Shown here: one piece after another, positions 18,253 through 30,064 of the stretch
Numbering within the stretch: position 1 is the first letter of the stretch
Layout of the letters: every line of letters begins with the position of its first letter
Assembly: GCA_013177825.1 (NCBI GenBank)
Contig: JABLXX010000008.1
Coordinates: 124,001-188,000, forward strand
DNA length: 64,000 nucleotides
Direction: 5' to 3'
Origin: Syntrophaceae bacterium
Lineage (GTDB): Bacteria; Desulfobacterota; Syntrophia; Syntrophales; PHBD01
Position numbers and translations under genes: made by a program
The notes under the pieces: model-generated
Told to the model about the DNA's origin: nothing
What the model saw: only the letters and a program-made list of their open reading frames with translations
Databases searched by the model: none

Positions 18253-19302
18253 TTACAGCCCGTTTTCAAACAGGTAGGCCGTAGCATACACGGCAAGGGG
18301 GATTGCCTTGTCCACCGCCTCTTTCCACTGTCTGCTTCCGATGGTTAAATTCCTGTTATATTTGTCGATCTCACTGTCAACCATGAGGGAATACTTGTTC
18401 GTCCCTGCCGTTTCGGCATGAAGATCCGTCTCGATGAACGGAACGAACGCTTTCGCCCTGTTGTAGATTTCCGTGGCGAATGCTTCGGGCTTTGACAGAT
18501 CCGTATTCAGAGAACCCTTGAAAGTGTCGTATTCGCTTTTTGTCAGGACAAATTGCGGAGAGCCGTAGACATACAGATTTGCATATTTCTCGAAGAAGTA
18601 GTGATCCACATAGGGAACGGCAGGGTAATTGCCGACATGGTGCGGTGCCGTCAGGTCCTGAAGGTAGTGGGCCGCGATGCCCAGAGATCCGGCGTTTCTG
18701 TTCACGGACATGGCCAGATCGTAATTGGTTGCGAAATTTTCCAACGCATGTTCGTGAATGTCTTCATCGAGACCGTTCCTCGCCTTTTTCAGTCCTTCCA
18801 GCACGAGCACCGCCGCAGTAGGAAGGTTCTCGATAAAGTTGCCCCATGCCCCCGTGTTGGTCTCTCCGTAGAAATGACCCTCGAAGATCAGGTCCTGCAT
18901 GTCGCTCTTCGGATCGTCCGGGTATTTGCAGTACTCCAGAAGCAGCGCGGACAAGGCGGGGTTGACATTCACCAGGTTGAGTGCCTGCCTGGTTATCCAG
19001 CAGTGCGTGCTCTCGCCCAGTTCAAGAACCCTTTTGAATTTCTCATAGGACTCATGGGTAAGGCGGATCATTTTGCTGACATCTTCAAAGATTTCGGTAT
19101 TGAAGGCCTTATTGATCTTTTCCCCGAAATAGATGCGAACTTCTTCTTTCCCTTTTTGAGAAATATCCTTTTTGCCGACTTTTAGGCTTTTCTTGCTGAC
19201 CTTGGGCATGGAATTGAGCTTGGCCATGAGACCGGAGTACTCTTTCAATGAGTCCTTCAGTTCGGTGATGGACACATCCTTTTGCAGCACTGCTCCGTTC
19301 AT
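18253..19302 (-). CDS. Zinc phospholipase-C-like protein
   Basis: Protein of 349 residues with the metal-binding pattern of zinc-dependent phospholipase C / P1 nuclease folds. It has ESTHCWITRQAL (His100), an acidic/His segment DLIFEGHFYGETNTG (about 137-150) and AAHYLQDLTAPHHVGNY (His212, Asp216, His221/222). Such enzymes are normally secreted, but no signal peptide is visible. The first 60 residues are charged and Lys-rich, so the location is unclear. A strong Shine-Dalgarno AAAGGAGG fixes the start. It lies 130 bases downstream of a hybrid kinase gene on the same strand. Confidence 0.75.
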   Translation of the reverse strand: MNGAVLQKDVSITELKDSLKEYSGLMAKLNSMPKVSKKSLKVGKKDISQKGKEEVRIYFGEKINKAFNTEIFEDVSKMIRLTHESYEKFKRVLELGESTHCWITRQALNLVNVNPALSALLLEYCKYPDDPKSDMQDLIFEGHFYGETNTGAWGNFIENLPTAAVLVLEGLKKARNGLDEDIHEHALENFATNYDLAMSVNRNAGSLGIAAHYLQDLTAPHHVGNYPAVPYVDHYFFEKYANLYVYGSPQFVLTKSEYDTFKGSLNTDLSKPEAFATEIYNRAKAFVPFIETDLHAETAGTNKYSLMVDSEIDKYNRNLTIGSRQWKEAVDKAIPLAVYATAYLFENGL

Positions 19303-19431
19303 GTCGTCCTCCTTTTCTTGTCCATCTGATTTGAATCGGGATAAAATCCTGCAAGAGATGTTGCCCGCTTAACCGCGCACGTTTCAATTTATCTTGTTCA
19401 CAAGCCATTGGTTCGAACGGACCGGCCTCCC

Positions 19432-22563
<3,132 letters not shown>

Positions 22564-22627
22564 GAGAATCCCTTCATTCACCGGATATGCATCGAATCGG
22601 CAGTCGCCGTCCTCCATACCCCCGAAC

Positions 22628-22663
22628 AAAAAAAACCCCGTTTCTCCTTCGAAAGAATCGGGG
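22628..22663 (-). terminator. Intrinsic terminator in the leader of the PAS kinase gene
   Basis: On the minus strand, a hairpin with CCCCG / CGGGG closing pairs and partly paired ATTCT/AGAAA, followed by eight T. It lies between the kinase promoter (22760-22787) and the kinase start (22563), about 65 bases before the start. It could stop most transcripts early (attenuation). Confidence 0.75.
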
Positions 22664-22759
22664 TCTCGGCGATCGATTCATTGGAATCACCGTCTGTATT
22701 GGAATGGACCGGAATCTGTCTGTTGCGCCCGTCGCTCCGATGTCTGGAAATCTGCCGCC

Positions 22760-22787
22760 AGTATAGCGCCCGAATCGCACAAGTCAA
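22760..22787 (-). promoter_or_regulatory. Sigma-70 type promoter of the PAS kinase gene
   Basis: Minus strand: TTGACT (22787-22782), a 16-base spacer, TATACT (22765-22760). The start of transcription would be near 22752, giving a leader of about 190 bases to the kinase ATG with the terminator inside it. Confidence 0.75.
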
Positions 22788-22859
22788 GTTCTTTGGCTGG
22801 CAACCTATCAATATTATGGTATATTAGCCCATCAGCAACATTGGGAAAGGAGACGGTTC

Positions 22860-23513
22860 TTGCGCATCCTTGTGCGTGGCGGAAGCATCCCGGCGGGCGT
22901 CGGCGTAAAGAAAAGTTACGTGGAGATCCTGAGGCATTGGGGCGCCACCCTTGGGATTGAAGTCCTGAATCGCTCACGCGCCGGCGAGAACTCCTTCGAC
23001 GCCGTCTCCACGTTCCGGGAGGACATCGAGCCCCTCGGGCCCGACATCCTGATCCTTCACTTCGGCGTGGACGACGCCTTCTTTCCGGTCTACCGATCCG
23101 AGTTCAAGGAAAACCTGGTCCGGGTGGTGCACCGGGCCCAGGCGCTCGAACCTCCCCCATCGATCCTCCTCCTGACCTCCCACCTCTGGGACGATCCCTG
23201 CGAGATGCAGGCCCTCGGCATCTATTACCGGACCATCCGGGAAGTGGCCGTGGACCTGAGCTGTACGCTGGTTCCCGTCCACACGTTCTGGGCAGGCTAC
23301 ATCGCAGACCACGGGCTGCTTCAGGCCGATCTGGTCCAGAAGGACGCCAGGCTGCCCAATGAACAGGGCCACAAGGTGTTTGCCGGGGCAGTCGCGGCTA
23401 CGCTGAACTCCCTGTCGGCAGGCCACTGGAAAAAGAACGGATGGAAGTGGACCGCCGGCTTCTCCCATGCTATGAAATGCGTCAGATTCAAAAATAATCA
23501 TAGTGGAGGATAA
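22860..23513 (+). CDS. SGNH-hydrolase-like protein with altered catalytic residues
   Basis: Cytoplasmic-looking protein of 217 residues with the SGNH/GDSL hydrolase fold pattern. The nucleophile block is RGGSIPAGVG (near residues 7-15). The third block reads HFGVDD where GxND is usual. The last block reads DARLPNEQGH where DxxHPN is usual, so the catalytic His position carries Leu. It may be inactive, or use another base. The start is TTG with AAAGGAG seven bases before. It is followed, three bases after its stop, by the DUF4412 gene. Confidence 0.7.
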   Translation: MRILVRGGSIPAGVGVKKSYVEILRHWGATLGIEVLNRSRAGENSFDAVSTFREDIEPLGPDILILHFGVDDAFFPVYRSEFKENLVRVVHRAQALEPPPSILLLTSHLWDDPCEMQALGIYYRTIREVAVDLSCTLVPVHTFWAGYIADHGLLQADLVQKDARLPNEQGHKVFAGAVAATLNSLSAGHWKKNGWKWTAGFSHAMKCVRFKNNHSGG

Positions 23514-23515
23514 TC

Positions 23516-24094
23516 ATGAAAAAACGGCTTTTTGTCCTGGCGGCCATGATGATTGCGCTCATTTTCGCGGGGACGGCGCTGGCCATGGAGTTTTCCGCAG
23601 ACATGGTAAACAAGGGAAAAGGCGGCAAGGGGATGACTTCGAAGGTGTACATGAAGGACAAGAAATTCCGCTGGGAATCGAAGCAGCAGGACACAATCAC
23701 CATCTCCCGGCAGGACCTGATGAAGACCTGGATCGTCATGCCGAAGCAGAAAACCTATATGGAGATGACCTTCGATCCCTCCAAGGCTCAGGAGCCCCAG
23801 GAGAAGATGAAAGGTGAAATCAGCCGGAAACTGGTCGGCTCGGACACGGTCGACGGCCATCCCACGAAAAAGTACGAGATCACTTACAAGGACGGGCAGA
23901 GGCAGATGAAGTCCTACCAGTGGCTGGCGACGGACCTGAACCAATTCCCCGTCAAGTCGGCTGCCGTGGACGGAAGCTGGAGCATGGAGTACCGGAACAT
24001 CCGCATGGGAAGCCAACCGGACAGCCTCTTCGAGCCGCCCGCAGGATTCAAGAAAATGGCCATGCCCGGCATGCCGGCGAGACCGCGCCGATAG
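23516..24094 (+). CDS. Periplasmic DUF4412-like protein
   Basis: Secreted protein of 192 residues. Residues 1-23 are a signal peptide ending in GTALA. The mature part is rich in Lys/Met and beta-strand patterns (SKVYMKDKKFRWES, KTWIVMPKQKTYMEM, DGHPTKKYEITYKDG), matching DUF4412 proteins, which resemble LolA-type lipid carriers. The function is unknown; lipid or lipoprotein binding is a guess. A strong ribosome site (TGGAGG) stands before the ATG, only three bases after the previous stop, so the genes form an operon. Confidence 0.75.
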   Translation: MKKRLFVLAAMMIALIFAGTALAMEFSADMVNKGKGGKGMTSKVYMKDKKFRWESKQQDTITISRQDLMKTWIVMPKQKTYMEMTFDPSKAQEPQEKMKGEISRKLVGSDTVDGHPTKKYEITYKDGQRQMKSYQWLATDLNQFPVKSAAVDGSWSMEYRNIRMGSQPDSLFEPPAGFKKMAMPGMPARPRR

Positions 24095-24119
24095 AATCGG
24101 TATTGAGGGACAGCGCACC

Positions 24120-25001
24120 ATGGAGATCTCATCCCGTCATGTCGGAACCACGCTCAGGACCTATGAGACGGCCGTGACCTGGCGTCAGACGACGAATTAT
24201 GCCGCCGCGCTGGGCGACGGCAACCCCTGGTATCTCGACGATTCACGGCCCGGTGGCATCGTCGCCCCGCCCATGTTCTCCGTCGCCGTCACCTGGCCGG
24301 TAACGGAGCGGATCGCCGAATTCATCGAGTCGGCAAAGTTCCCGAAGGAGATCGTCAACACCCAGGTCCACTACACGGAGCACCTGGCCATCCACCGCCT
24401 CGTCCGGCCGGAGGACAGGCTCTCCTTGAGAGGCCGTATCGCGGCGATTCTCCCCCACAAGGCGGGAACGCTTTTCGTCATTCGCTACGACGTGTCCGAC
24501 GAGGCCGGAAATCCCGTATTCACGGAACACATCGGCGGCATGATGCGGGGCGTCCGGTGCGTCGACGAGGGCCGCGGCGCGGAAACTCTACCCGAGGCAC
24601 CGTCTTTCGAGGCCATCGGACCGCCCATCTGGGAAGCCTCGGTATTCGTGGACCGAACGGCTCCCTTCGTCTACGACGGCTGCACCAATATTTACTTCCC
24701 GATCCACACCTCCGTGGCCTTCGCCCGCGCCGTGGGCCTCCCGGACATTATCCACCAGGGGACGGCAACGCTTGCCCTGGCCGTCCGGGAGGTGACGAAC
24801 CGCGAGGCGGACGGCAATCCTCATCGGGTAAAGTCCATCTCCTGCCGTTTTACCGGCATGGTGATTCCCGGATCGGAGATCCGGATCCGCCTGATCGGAA
24901 GAGCGTCGAAAGGACCCGCCACTCACTGTTTCTTCGAGGTCGAGAACGCCGAGGGAAAACGCGCCATTCGAGACGGGGCCGTCGTCCTCGGCTTGGCCTG
25001 A
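24120..25001 (+). CDS. MaoC-like double hotdog hydratase
   Basis: Protein of 293 residues made of two hotdog halves. The first half has a hydratase-2 like motif (AALGDGNPWYLDD, about residues 29-41). The second has FPIHTSVAFARAVGLPDIIHQGTATL, where the Asp/His pair of the (R)-specific enoyl-CoA hydratase motif would sit. The expected activity is hydration of enoyl-CoA or dehydration of 3-hydroxyacyl-CoA. The ATG follows GAGGGA. An acyl-CoA synthetase gene follows after 91 bases, which supports a fatty-acyl-CoA role. Confidence 0.78.
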   Translation: MEISSRHVGTTLRTYETAVTWRQTTNYAAALGDGNPWYLDDSRPGGIVAPPMFSVAVTWPVTERIAEFIESAKFPKEIVNTQVHYTEHLAIHRLVRPEDRLSLRGRIAAILPHKAGTLFVIRYDVSDEAGNPVFTEHIGGMMRGVRCVDEGRGAETLPEAPSFEAIGPPIWEASVFVDRTAPFVYDGCTNIYFPIHTSVAFARAVGLPDIIHQGTATLALAVREVTNREADGNPHRVKSISCRFTGMVIPGSEIRIRLIGRASKGPATHCFFEVENAEGKRAIRDGAVVLGLA

Positions 25002-25092
25002 TTCTTTCGTTCTGCGGGAACAACATGCCCGGCCGATCCTGCAGCCGGTATCCCTTTCACCCCCTTACCCATCGCCGCCAAAGGAGGGAATC

Positions 25093-26685
25093 ATGGACTG
25101 GCAGAAACTGAATCTTACCTGGCATTACGTGGAAAAATGGGCCGCGGAGAAGCCCGGAGCCGAGGCCCTGGTCTTCGGGGACGAGCGCCTCACCTGGGGG
25201 GACTTCAAGGCCCGCATGGACGGCATCGCCAAGGCCTTCCTGGCCGCGGGCGTACAGCCCGGAGACCGGGTGGCCCTCCTGTCGGCGGCCCGGAATGAGT
25301 TTCTCACGACCTACATGGCAGCGGGAAAGATCGGCGCCATGTGGCTGGGCCTGAACCCGAAGTTCACCCTCGACGAACTGCGCTACCAGGTGGGCGACGC
25401 GAAGCCTGCCGTCCTCATGGCCGTCCGCACGTTTCTCGGCAACGACCTGGCCGGGACCATCGAGGCCCTGAAGAACGAGTTCCCGTTCCTGAAGAAGGTC
25501 TTCGTCATCGGCGAGCCCGTTCCGGGAACGGAAAACTTCGCGGCCTTCACGTCCCTGCCCCGGCCGGAGCTGGACGCCGCCCTGGCGGAGCGTGCCGCCC
25601 GGGTGAAGCAAACCGACGACGCGCTCCTCATGTACACCTCCGGCTCGACGGGCAAGCCCAAGGGCGTCGTCCACACCCACCGGAGCATCGTGGAAAACAT
25701 CAAAGTGGAGGTGCAGAAGTTTTATGTCGGTGAGGACATGAGGGCCTTGCTCCACTTCCCCATCAACCACGTGGCGGCGGACGTGGAGATCGGCTTCGCC
25801 GCCATCCTGGCGGGGGGCTGCACCGTCTTCATGGATTCCTTCGATCCCGTGGGCTCCCTGAAAATGATCGAGAAGGAGAAGATCACCATGTTCGGGCAGC
25901 TCCCGGTCATGTTCCTCCTCCAGATGCGGCAGCCCGAGTTCTTCCAGACCGATTTCAGTGCGCTGAAACTCGTCGCCTGGGCCGGCGCCGCGGCCCCGAA
26001 GGTCATGCTCGACGTCCTCTCCGGGATCTGCGCCCAGACGGGGGCGATGCTGATCACCGGCTACGGCAGCACGGAGGTCTGCGGGTTCGTCACGTTCACC
26101 GAGAAGGGCGATGACATGGAAACCCTCATGAAGACGGCCGGGAAGATCGCACCGCCCTTCGAGCTGAAGATCGTCGACGGCGAGCGCCGGGAGCTTCCCG
26201 ACGGCCAAGTCGGCGAGATCGCCGTCCGGGGACCCTTCATGTTCAAGGAATACCTGAATAATCCGAAGGCCACGGCGGACGTGCTGGACAGGGACGGCTG
26301 GTACTACACGACCGACCTCGCCTGGAAGGACGACCGGGGCTACATCCATATCACCGGCCGCAAGTCGGAGATGTTCAAAACCGGCGGGGAGAACGTCTAC
26401 CCCCGTGAGATCGAGGAGATCCTGGAGGTCCAGGGAAAGGTCCTCTTCTCCGCCGTCATCGGCGTCCCCGACGAGATCTACCAGGAGGTCGGCTGGGCCT
26501 TCGTCATGCCCATGCCGGGCCAGGAAGTCACGGAGGAGGAACTCCGGGAATACTGCAAGGGGAAAATGGCCAACTTCAAGGTCCCGAAAAAGTTCATCAT
26601 CCGGCCCCTCCTGCCGCTTCTGGCCAACGGAAAGGTGAGCAAGCTGGCGCTGAAGGATGAGATCAAAGAGATGACGAAGGGCTGA
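25093..26685 (+). CDS. Acyl-CoA synthetase (AMP-forming)
   Basis: Adenylate-forming ligase of 530 residues that activates a carboxylic acid to acyl-CoA. The P-loop is YTSGSTGKPKG, then GYGSTEVCG, YYTTDLAWKDDRGY, the hinge GRKSEMFKTGGENVYP, and the C-terminal Lys in LANGKVSK. Length and motifs match medium/long-chain acyl-CoA synthetases; the substrate cannot be read from the sequence. AAAGGAGGG stands before the ATG. It is the last gene of the plus-strand run 22860-26685 and is followed by a strong terminator. Confidence 0.93.
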   Translation: MDWQKLNLTWHYVEKWAAEKPGAEALVFGDERLTWGDFKARMDGIAKAFLAAGVQPGDRVALLSAARNEFLTTYMAAGKIGAMWLGLNPKFTLDELRYQVGDAKPAVLMAVRTFLGNDLAGTIEALKNEFPFLKKVFVIGEPVPGTENFAAFTSLPRPELDAALAERAARVKQTDDALLMYTSGSTGKPKGVVHTHRSIVENIKVEVQKFYVGEDMRALLHFPINHVAADVEIGFAAILAGGCTVFMDSFDPVGSLKMIEKEKITMFGQLPVMFLLQMRQPEFFQTDFSALKLVAWAGAAAPKVMLDVLSGICAQTGAMLITGYGSTEVCGFVTFTEKGDDMETLMKTAGKIAPPFELKIVDGERRELPDGQVGEIAVRGPFMFKEYLNNPKATADVLDRDGWYYTTDLAWKDDRGYIHITGRKSEMFKTGGENVYPREIEEILEVQGKVLFSAVIGVPDEIYQEVGWAFVMPMPGQEVTEEELREYCKGKMANFKVPKKFIIRPLLPLLANGKVSKLALKDEIKEMTKG

Positions 26686-26728
26686 CGGCCCGCTATAAAG
26701 CCGGGGCGCGGGGGCTGTCACGGGAAGC

Positions 26729-26760
26729 AAGGGGGACAGGTTCATACCTGTCCCCCTTTT
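26729..26760 (+). terminator. Intrinsic terminator after the acyl-CoA synthetase gene
   Basis: A 12-base perfect stem AAGGGGGACAGG / CCTGTCCCCCTT with a six-base loop (TTCATA), then T-rich sequence. It lies 44 bases after the stop. The stem sequence is symmetrical enough to serve both strands. Confidence 0.9.
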
Positions 26761-26974
26761 ATCTGCTCCTAAACTGGTCCCACCAATTTTGCGACAGGGC
26801 CGATAGCCAGAGGCAGTTTTGTTATACCGCTATCATTTCGGCCAGGTTCTCTTCCCTGAATCATGGAAGACCTTCCAGGAAAGTCGCCATCGGAAGTTCG
26901 TCCCTGGCATCGCTTTCCTGGAGGGTCCTTTCATTGCGGTCGCAGGCACTTTCAATCAGATGCATGCGCTGCCT

Positions 26975-28669
26975 TCATGATGCGGCTTCATAAGCCCAGC
27001 ACGAAAAACCGCCATCCATGAATTTGACGTTTGTAAACCCTGAGCACGAAAGAATTCTTTGCGCCTCATAGCTTCTAATGCCTACCTGACACAGCGTGAT
27101 GATCGTTTTGTCCCTGGGAATTCTCCCGATTTCATTGCGGAGCTGTTCGAGAGGGATATTAACAACATGCGGATCGGTCCATTTCATCGCAGCAAACTCC
27201 ATTGGAGACCGGACATCCAACAGGATGTAATCTTCACTGTTTTGCATCATGTTCCAGACTTGTTCAGGAGGGGCCGACTCTGCTGTGCCATCCAGCTTAT
27301 TCCTGGCAATATTTGCCGCCGTAATGAGGCTGTCCATGGCAGCGGAAAAAGGAGGTGCGTAAGCAAGATCATAGGATGATATTTCCTCGATGGAAGCGCG
27401 GTTTTTCATGGCGGCAACGACTATATCTGCCCTCTTGGCCACGTCTCCCAACCCTACAATCTGGGAGCCGAAGAGACATCCGGTTTTTCTGTCTACAATC
27501 AATTTTATGATGATCTGCTTTGATTCCGGATGAAAATGTGCTCGATCCCGTGACGGGCTTATGACCGTAATGTAATCGTATCCTGCTGCTTTTGCTTCTG
27601 TTTCCGTTAAACCCGACCGAGCCATATTGTAATCTTTGAACCGGAAAATAGCGGTGCCCAAAACACCCTCGAACACAGAACTTTTCCCGCAAATGTTGTC
27701 CGCAATGATACGCCCGTGCTTATTTGCCGTCGAACCCATCGGGGCATAAACGGCCCTGCCTGTGATCATATTTCTATTTTCAACACAATCACCGCCGGCA
27801 TAAATCAATGGATCGGAGGTTTGCATATGGCGGTTCACCCGGATGGCCCCCGTCCGGCCAATATCAAGCCCCGCCTTTACCGCAAGAGACGTGTTGGGTC
27901 TGACACCGACGGATAGAATGACCATATCTGCGGAAATCTCCCGGCCGCTGGAAATGGCCCCTCTTACACATCCGGAATCGTCTCCCAGGAAAGCTGAGAC
28001 TCTGCTGTTCAGCATCAACGTGACACCACCCTTTGTAATTTCTTTCTGTAAATTGAAAACCATTTCCCGATCAAATAGAGTCGGCATAAGGGTGTTCTGC
28101 ATTTCGATGACCGTCACTCGAATGCCCCGTTTTAAAAGGGCATCGGCGACCTCAAGCCCTATCAGTCCCGCTCCCACGATCACAGCACTTTTGATTCCGC
28201 TGCCTCTCATAGCCGCTTTGATCATGCGAACATCATCCATTGTCGATAATAAATAGATATTCTTCAGATTCCTGTTCTCTATGTCGGGCATGACCGGCAT
28301 GCTTCCTGTCGCCAGCACCAAGCGATCGTATGGGATCTCTTTTATTCCGCTCACATAACGGTTTTCCACCAAAACGACTTTACAATCTCGGTCGATATCC
28401 TTCACACGGGTGTTCGTGTTGACCTTGACCGCTTTGAACGAATTGAAATAACTCGCATCCCTCACTACGCCGTTTGAGGTGCTCATGAGTTCGCGTTCGC
28501 TTCTGACCTCACCTGACAGATAAAACGGCATACCGCAGCCAGCATAGGATACCTCCGCGCCCAATTCAAAAACGTTTACGTCCGCATCCGGATTCAATCT
28601 CTTGATGCGTGCGGCCGCCTTTGCACCACAGGCATTTCCGCCTACAATGACGATTTTGTCCCTGCTCAT
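26975..28669 (-). CDS. CoA-disulfide-reductase-like flavoprotein fused to rhodanese
   Basis: Protein of 564 residues. Residues 1-440 are a pyridine-nucleotide disulfide oxidoreductase: an FAD motif (VIVGGNACGAKAA), a single redox Cys in YAGCGMPFY (Cys45) as in CoA-disulfide/persulfide reductases, an NAD motif (VIVGAGLIGLEVA), and YAGGDC. Residues about 465-564 are a rhodanese domain with Cys527 (LCQVGIRS). Known fusions of this kind reduce CoA disulfide, polysulfide or CoA-persulfide. The ATG at 28669 has AGAGGA; an upstream TTG was not chosen. It is the last gene of the cluster 32805-26975. Confidence 0.88.
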   Translation of the reverse strand: MSRDKIVIVGGNACGAKAAARIKRLNPDADVNVFELGAEVSYAGCGMPFYLSGEVRSERELMSTSNGVVRDASYFNSFKAVKVNTNTRVKDIDRDCKVVLVENRYVSGIKEIPYDRLVLATGSMPVMPDIENRNLKNIYLLSTMDDVRMIKAAMRGSGIKSAVIVGAGLIGLEVADALLKRGIRVTVIEMQNTLMPTLFDREMVFNLQKEITKGGVTLMLNSRVSAFLGDDSGCVRGAISSGREISADMVILSVGVRPNTSLAVKAGLDIGRTGAIRVNRHMQTSDPLIYAGGDCVENRNMITGRAVYAPMGSTANKHGRIIADNICGKSSVFEGVLGTAIFRFKDYNMARSGLTETEAKAAGYDYITVISPSRDRAHFHPESKQIIIKLIVDRKTGCLFGSQIVGLGDVAKRADIVVAAMKNRASIEEISSYDLAYAPPFSAAMDSLITAANIARNKLDGTAESAPPEQVWNMMQNSEDYILLDVRSPMEFAAMKWTDPHVVNIPLEQLRNEIGRIPRDKTIITLCQVGIRSYEAQRILSCSGFTNVKFMDGGFSCWAYEAAS

Positions 28670-28727
28670 CTTCCAGTTCCTCTGTTTCCCCAATATTTTT
28701 TAATGAGTCATTGATGAGTTGACCTAT

Positions 28728-29990
28728 TTATACAACTTTAACTGTCTTCAAGATCCTTAGTGATCGCTCCCGGGTCAATAAGACCAATGACAGGCAGCCT
28801 GCTATAAAAACTAATCCTGCAAAAATATAATAAGCATAATCAAAGGACCGGGTATGCTGCAGGATGAAGCCGACCAAGATCGGGGCAATTATCCCGGCCA
28901 GTGAACTCCATGCCAACATGATGCCCGTTACTTTTGGTGCGTCGCCACGATTGAAGATTTCCATGGGAAGCGTATAAATGATGCCGTAGGATCCAAAGCA
29001 GAAGAAGGTTGCAAGAGAAAAACCCCACAAGCAGTTACTTAAGGAAGATGCGATAACCCCATAAATAGTGAAAGGAACGGCCATAAACAGAGTGAGTGCG
29101 AGCCAAAGACTTCGGTCCTTACCGAAACGATCTGACAACCATCCCATAACGAAGAGTCCTGCAGTGGCACTAATCATTGGAATTGCAGCATATAGACCGG
29201 ATGACATGAGATTGGAACCGCGGGCTATGCTGAAATACGTGGGAAGCCAATTGAGATTTCCCCACAAATACATGGCTGCTGCGAAGTATAGGATGTTCAG
29301 AACCCACACCCATGGATTCATCATAAGTTCTTTCATGGTAGAACCGGCTTCATCATCTATGTTGTTGCCATCGTGTAACCGTTGGGCATCTTTGATGCTT
29401 CTCAGCTCTGCCGGTGAGACTTTGGGGTGATCTTCCGGTCGGTCCCGTACAATCTTCCAGGAAAGCACAGCGACGACCAAGCCAAGAACCGCAAATACGA
29501 GAAATACGCTCCGCCAGCCATAGGTGCTGATAACAGCCGCGCTAGCCACGTTTCCCAGCAAAACACCAACGGGAATAGCCGCCAGCCACATGGCCTGTGC
29601 AATCCCCCTCTCCCTGGGGGGCATCCATAGATTGACGAGATTAGCATTGGCAGAAAACATGGGTCCTTCACACATGCCGAACAAGATACGAATGACAAGC
29701 AGGCTCGCAAATGACCAGGCGATGCCGGTCAGGCCGGTCATAACGGACCACAGAACAATTATGCATGTTAACAATGCACGGGAAGAGAACCGCTGTACTA
29801 TGAAGCCGGCCGGAAAACTGAGTATCGTATAGCCAATGGTGAATCCTGCCATCACGATTCCGAGTTGTGTCGGTGTGATGCCAAACTCAGCCATAATCAT
29901 GGGCGCTGCCACTGCGAGATTCACTCGATCGAAAAATGAAACGAGTACGACGATAAACAACCATATGAGCATCAGGAAACGGAATTTCAT
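28728..29990 (-). CDS. MFS transporter, anion:cation symporter type
   Basis: Major facilitator of 420 residues with about 12 membrane helices and a central charged loop near residues 190-220. The first helix SFFDRVNLAVAAPMI and the motif GYTILSFPAGFIVQRF match the ACS group (galactonate, phthalate and tartrate-type organic anion importers). The loop 8-9 motif GWLSDRFGKDRS is present. It probably imports the organic acid degraded by the surrounding gene cluster. AAGGGGA stands ten bases before the ATG. Confidence 0.9.
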   Translation of the reverse strand: MKFRFLMLIWLFIVVLVSFFDRVNLAVAAPMIMAEFGITPTQLGIVMAGFTIGYTILSFPAGFIVQRFSSRALLTCIIVLWSVMTGLTGIAWSFASLLVIRILFGMCEGPMFSANANLVNLWMPPRERGIAQAMWLAAIPVGVLLGNVASAAVISTYGWRSVFLVFAVLGLVVAVLSWKIVRDRPEDHPKVSPAELRSIKDAQRLHDGNNIDDEAGSTMKELMMNPWVWVLNILYFAAAMYLWGNLNWLPTYFSIARGSNLMSSGLYAAIPMISATAGLFVMGWLSDRFGKDRSLWLALTLFMAVPFTIYGVIASSLSNCLWGFSLATFFCFGSYGIIYTLPMEIFNRGDAPKVTGIMLAWSSLAGIIAPILVGFILQHTRSFDYAYYIFAGLVFIAGCLSLVLLTRERSLRILKTVKVV

Positions 29991-30064
29991 TTGTTCATAT
30001 CCCCTTAAGATGTGATCTTTAACTGCCGGTCTAGAGTCATCTGATTCATGCAGTTACCGAAGAG

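Noticed and set aside
25057-26745. Open frame of 562 codons on the minus strand
   Set aside because: It is antisense to the acyl-CoA synthetase; the translation is low in hydrophobic structure and has no motif.
26761-26974. Possible insertion sequence remnant between the acyl-CoA synthetase terminator and the rhodanese fusion gene
   Set aside because: A short minus-strand reading (ERTLQESDARDELPMATF) looks protein-like, but no transposase family, terminal repeats or target duplication can be identified.
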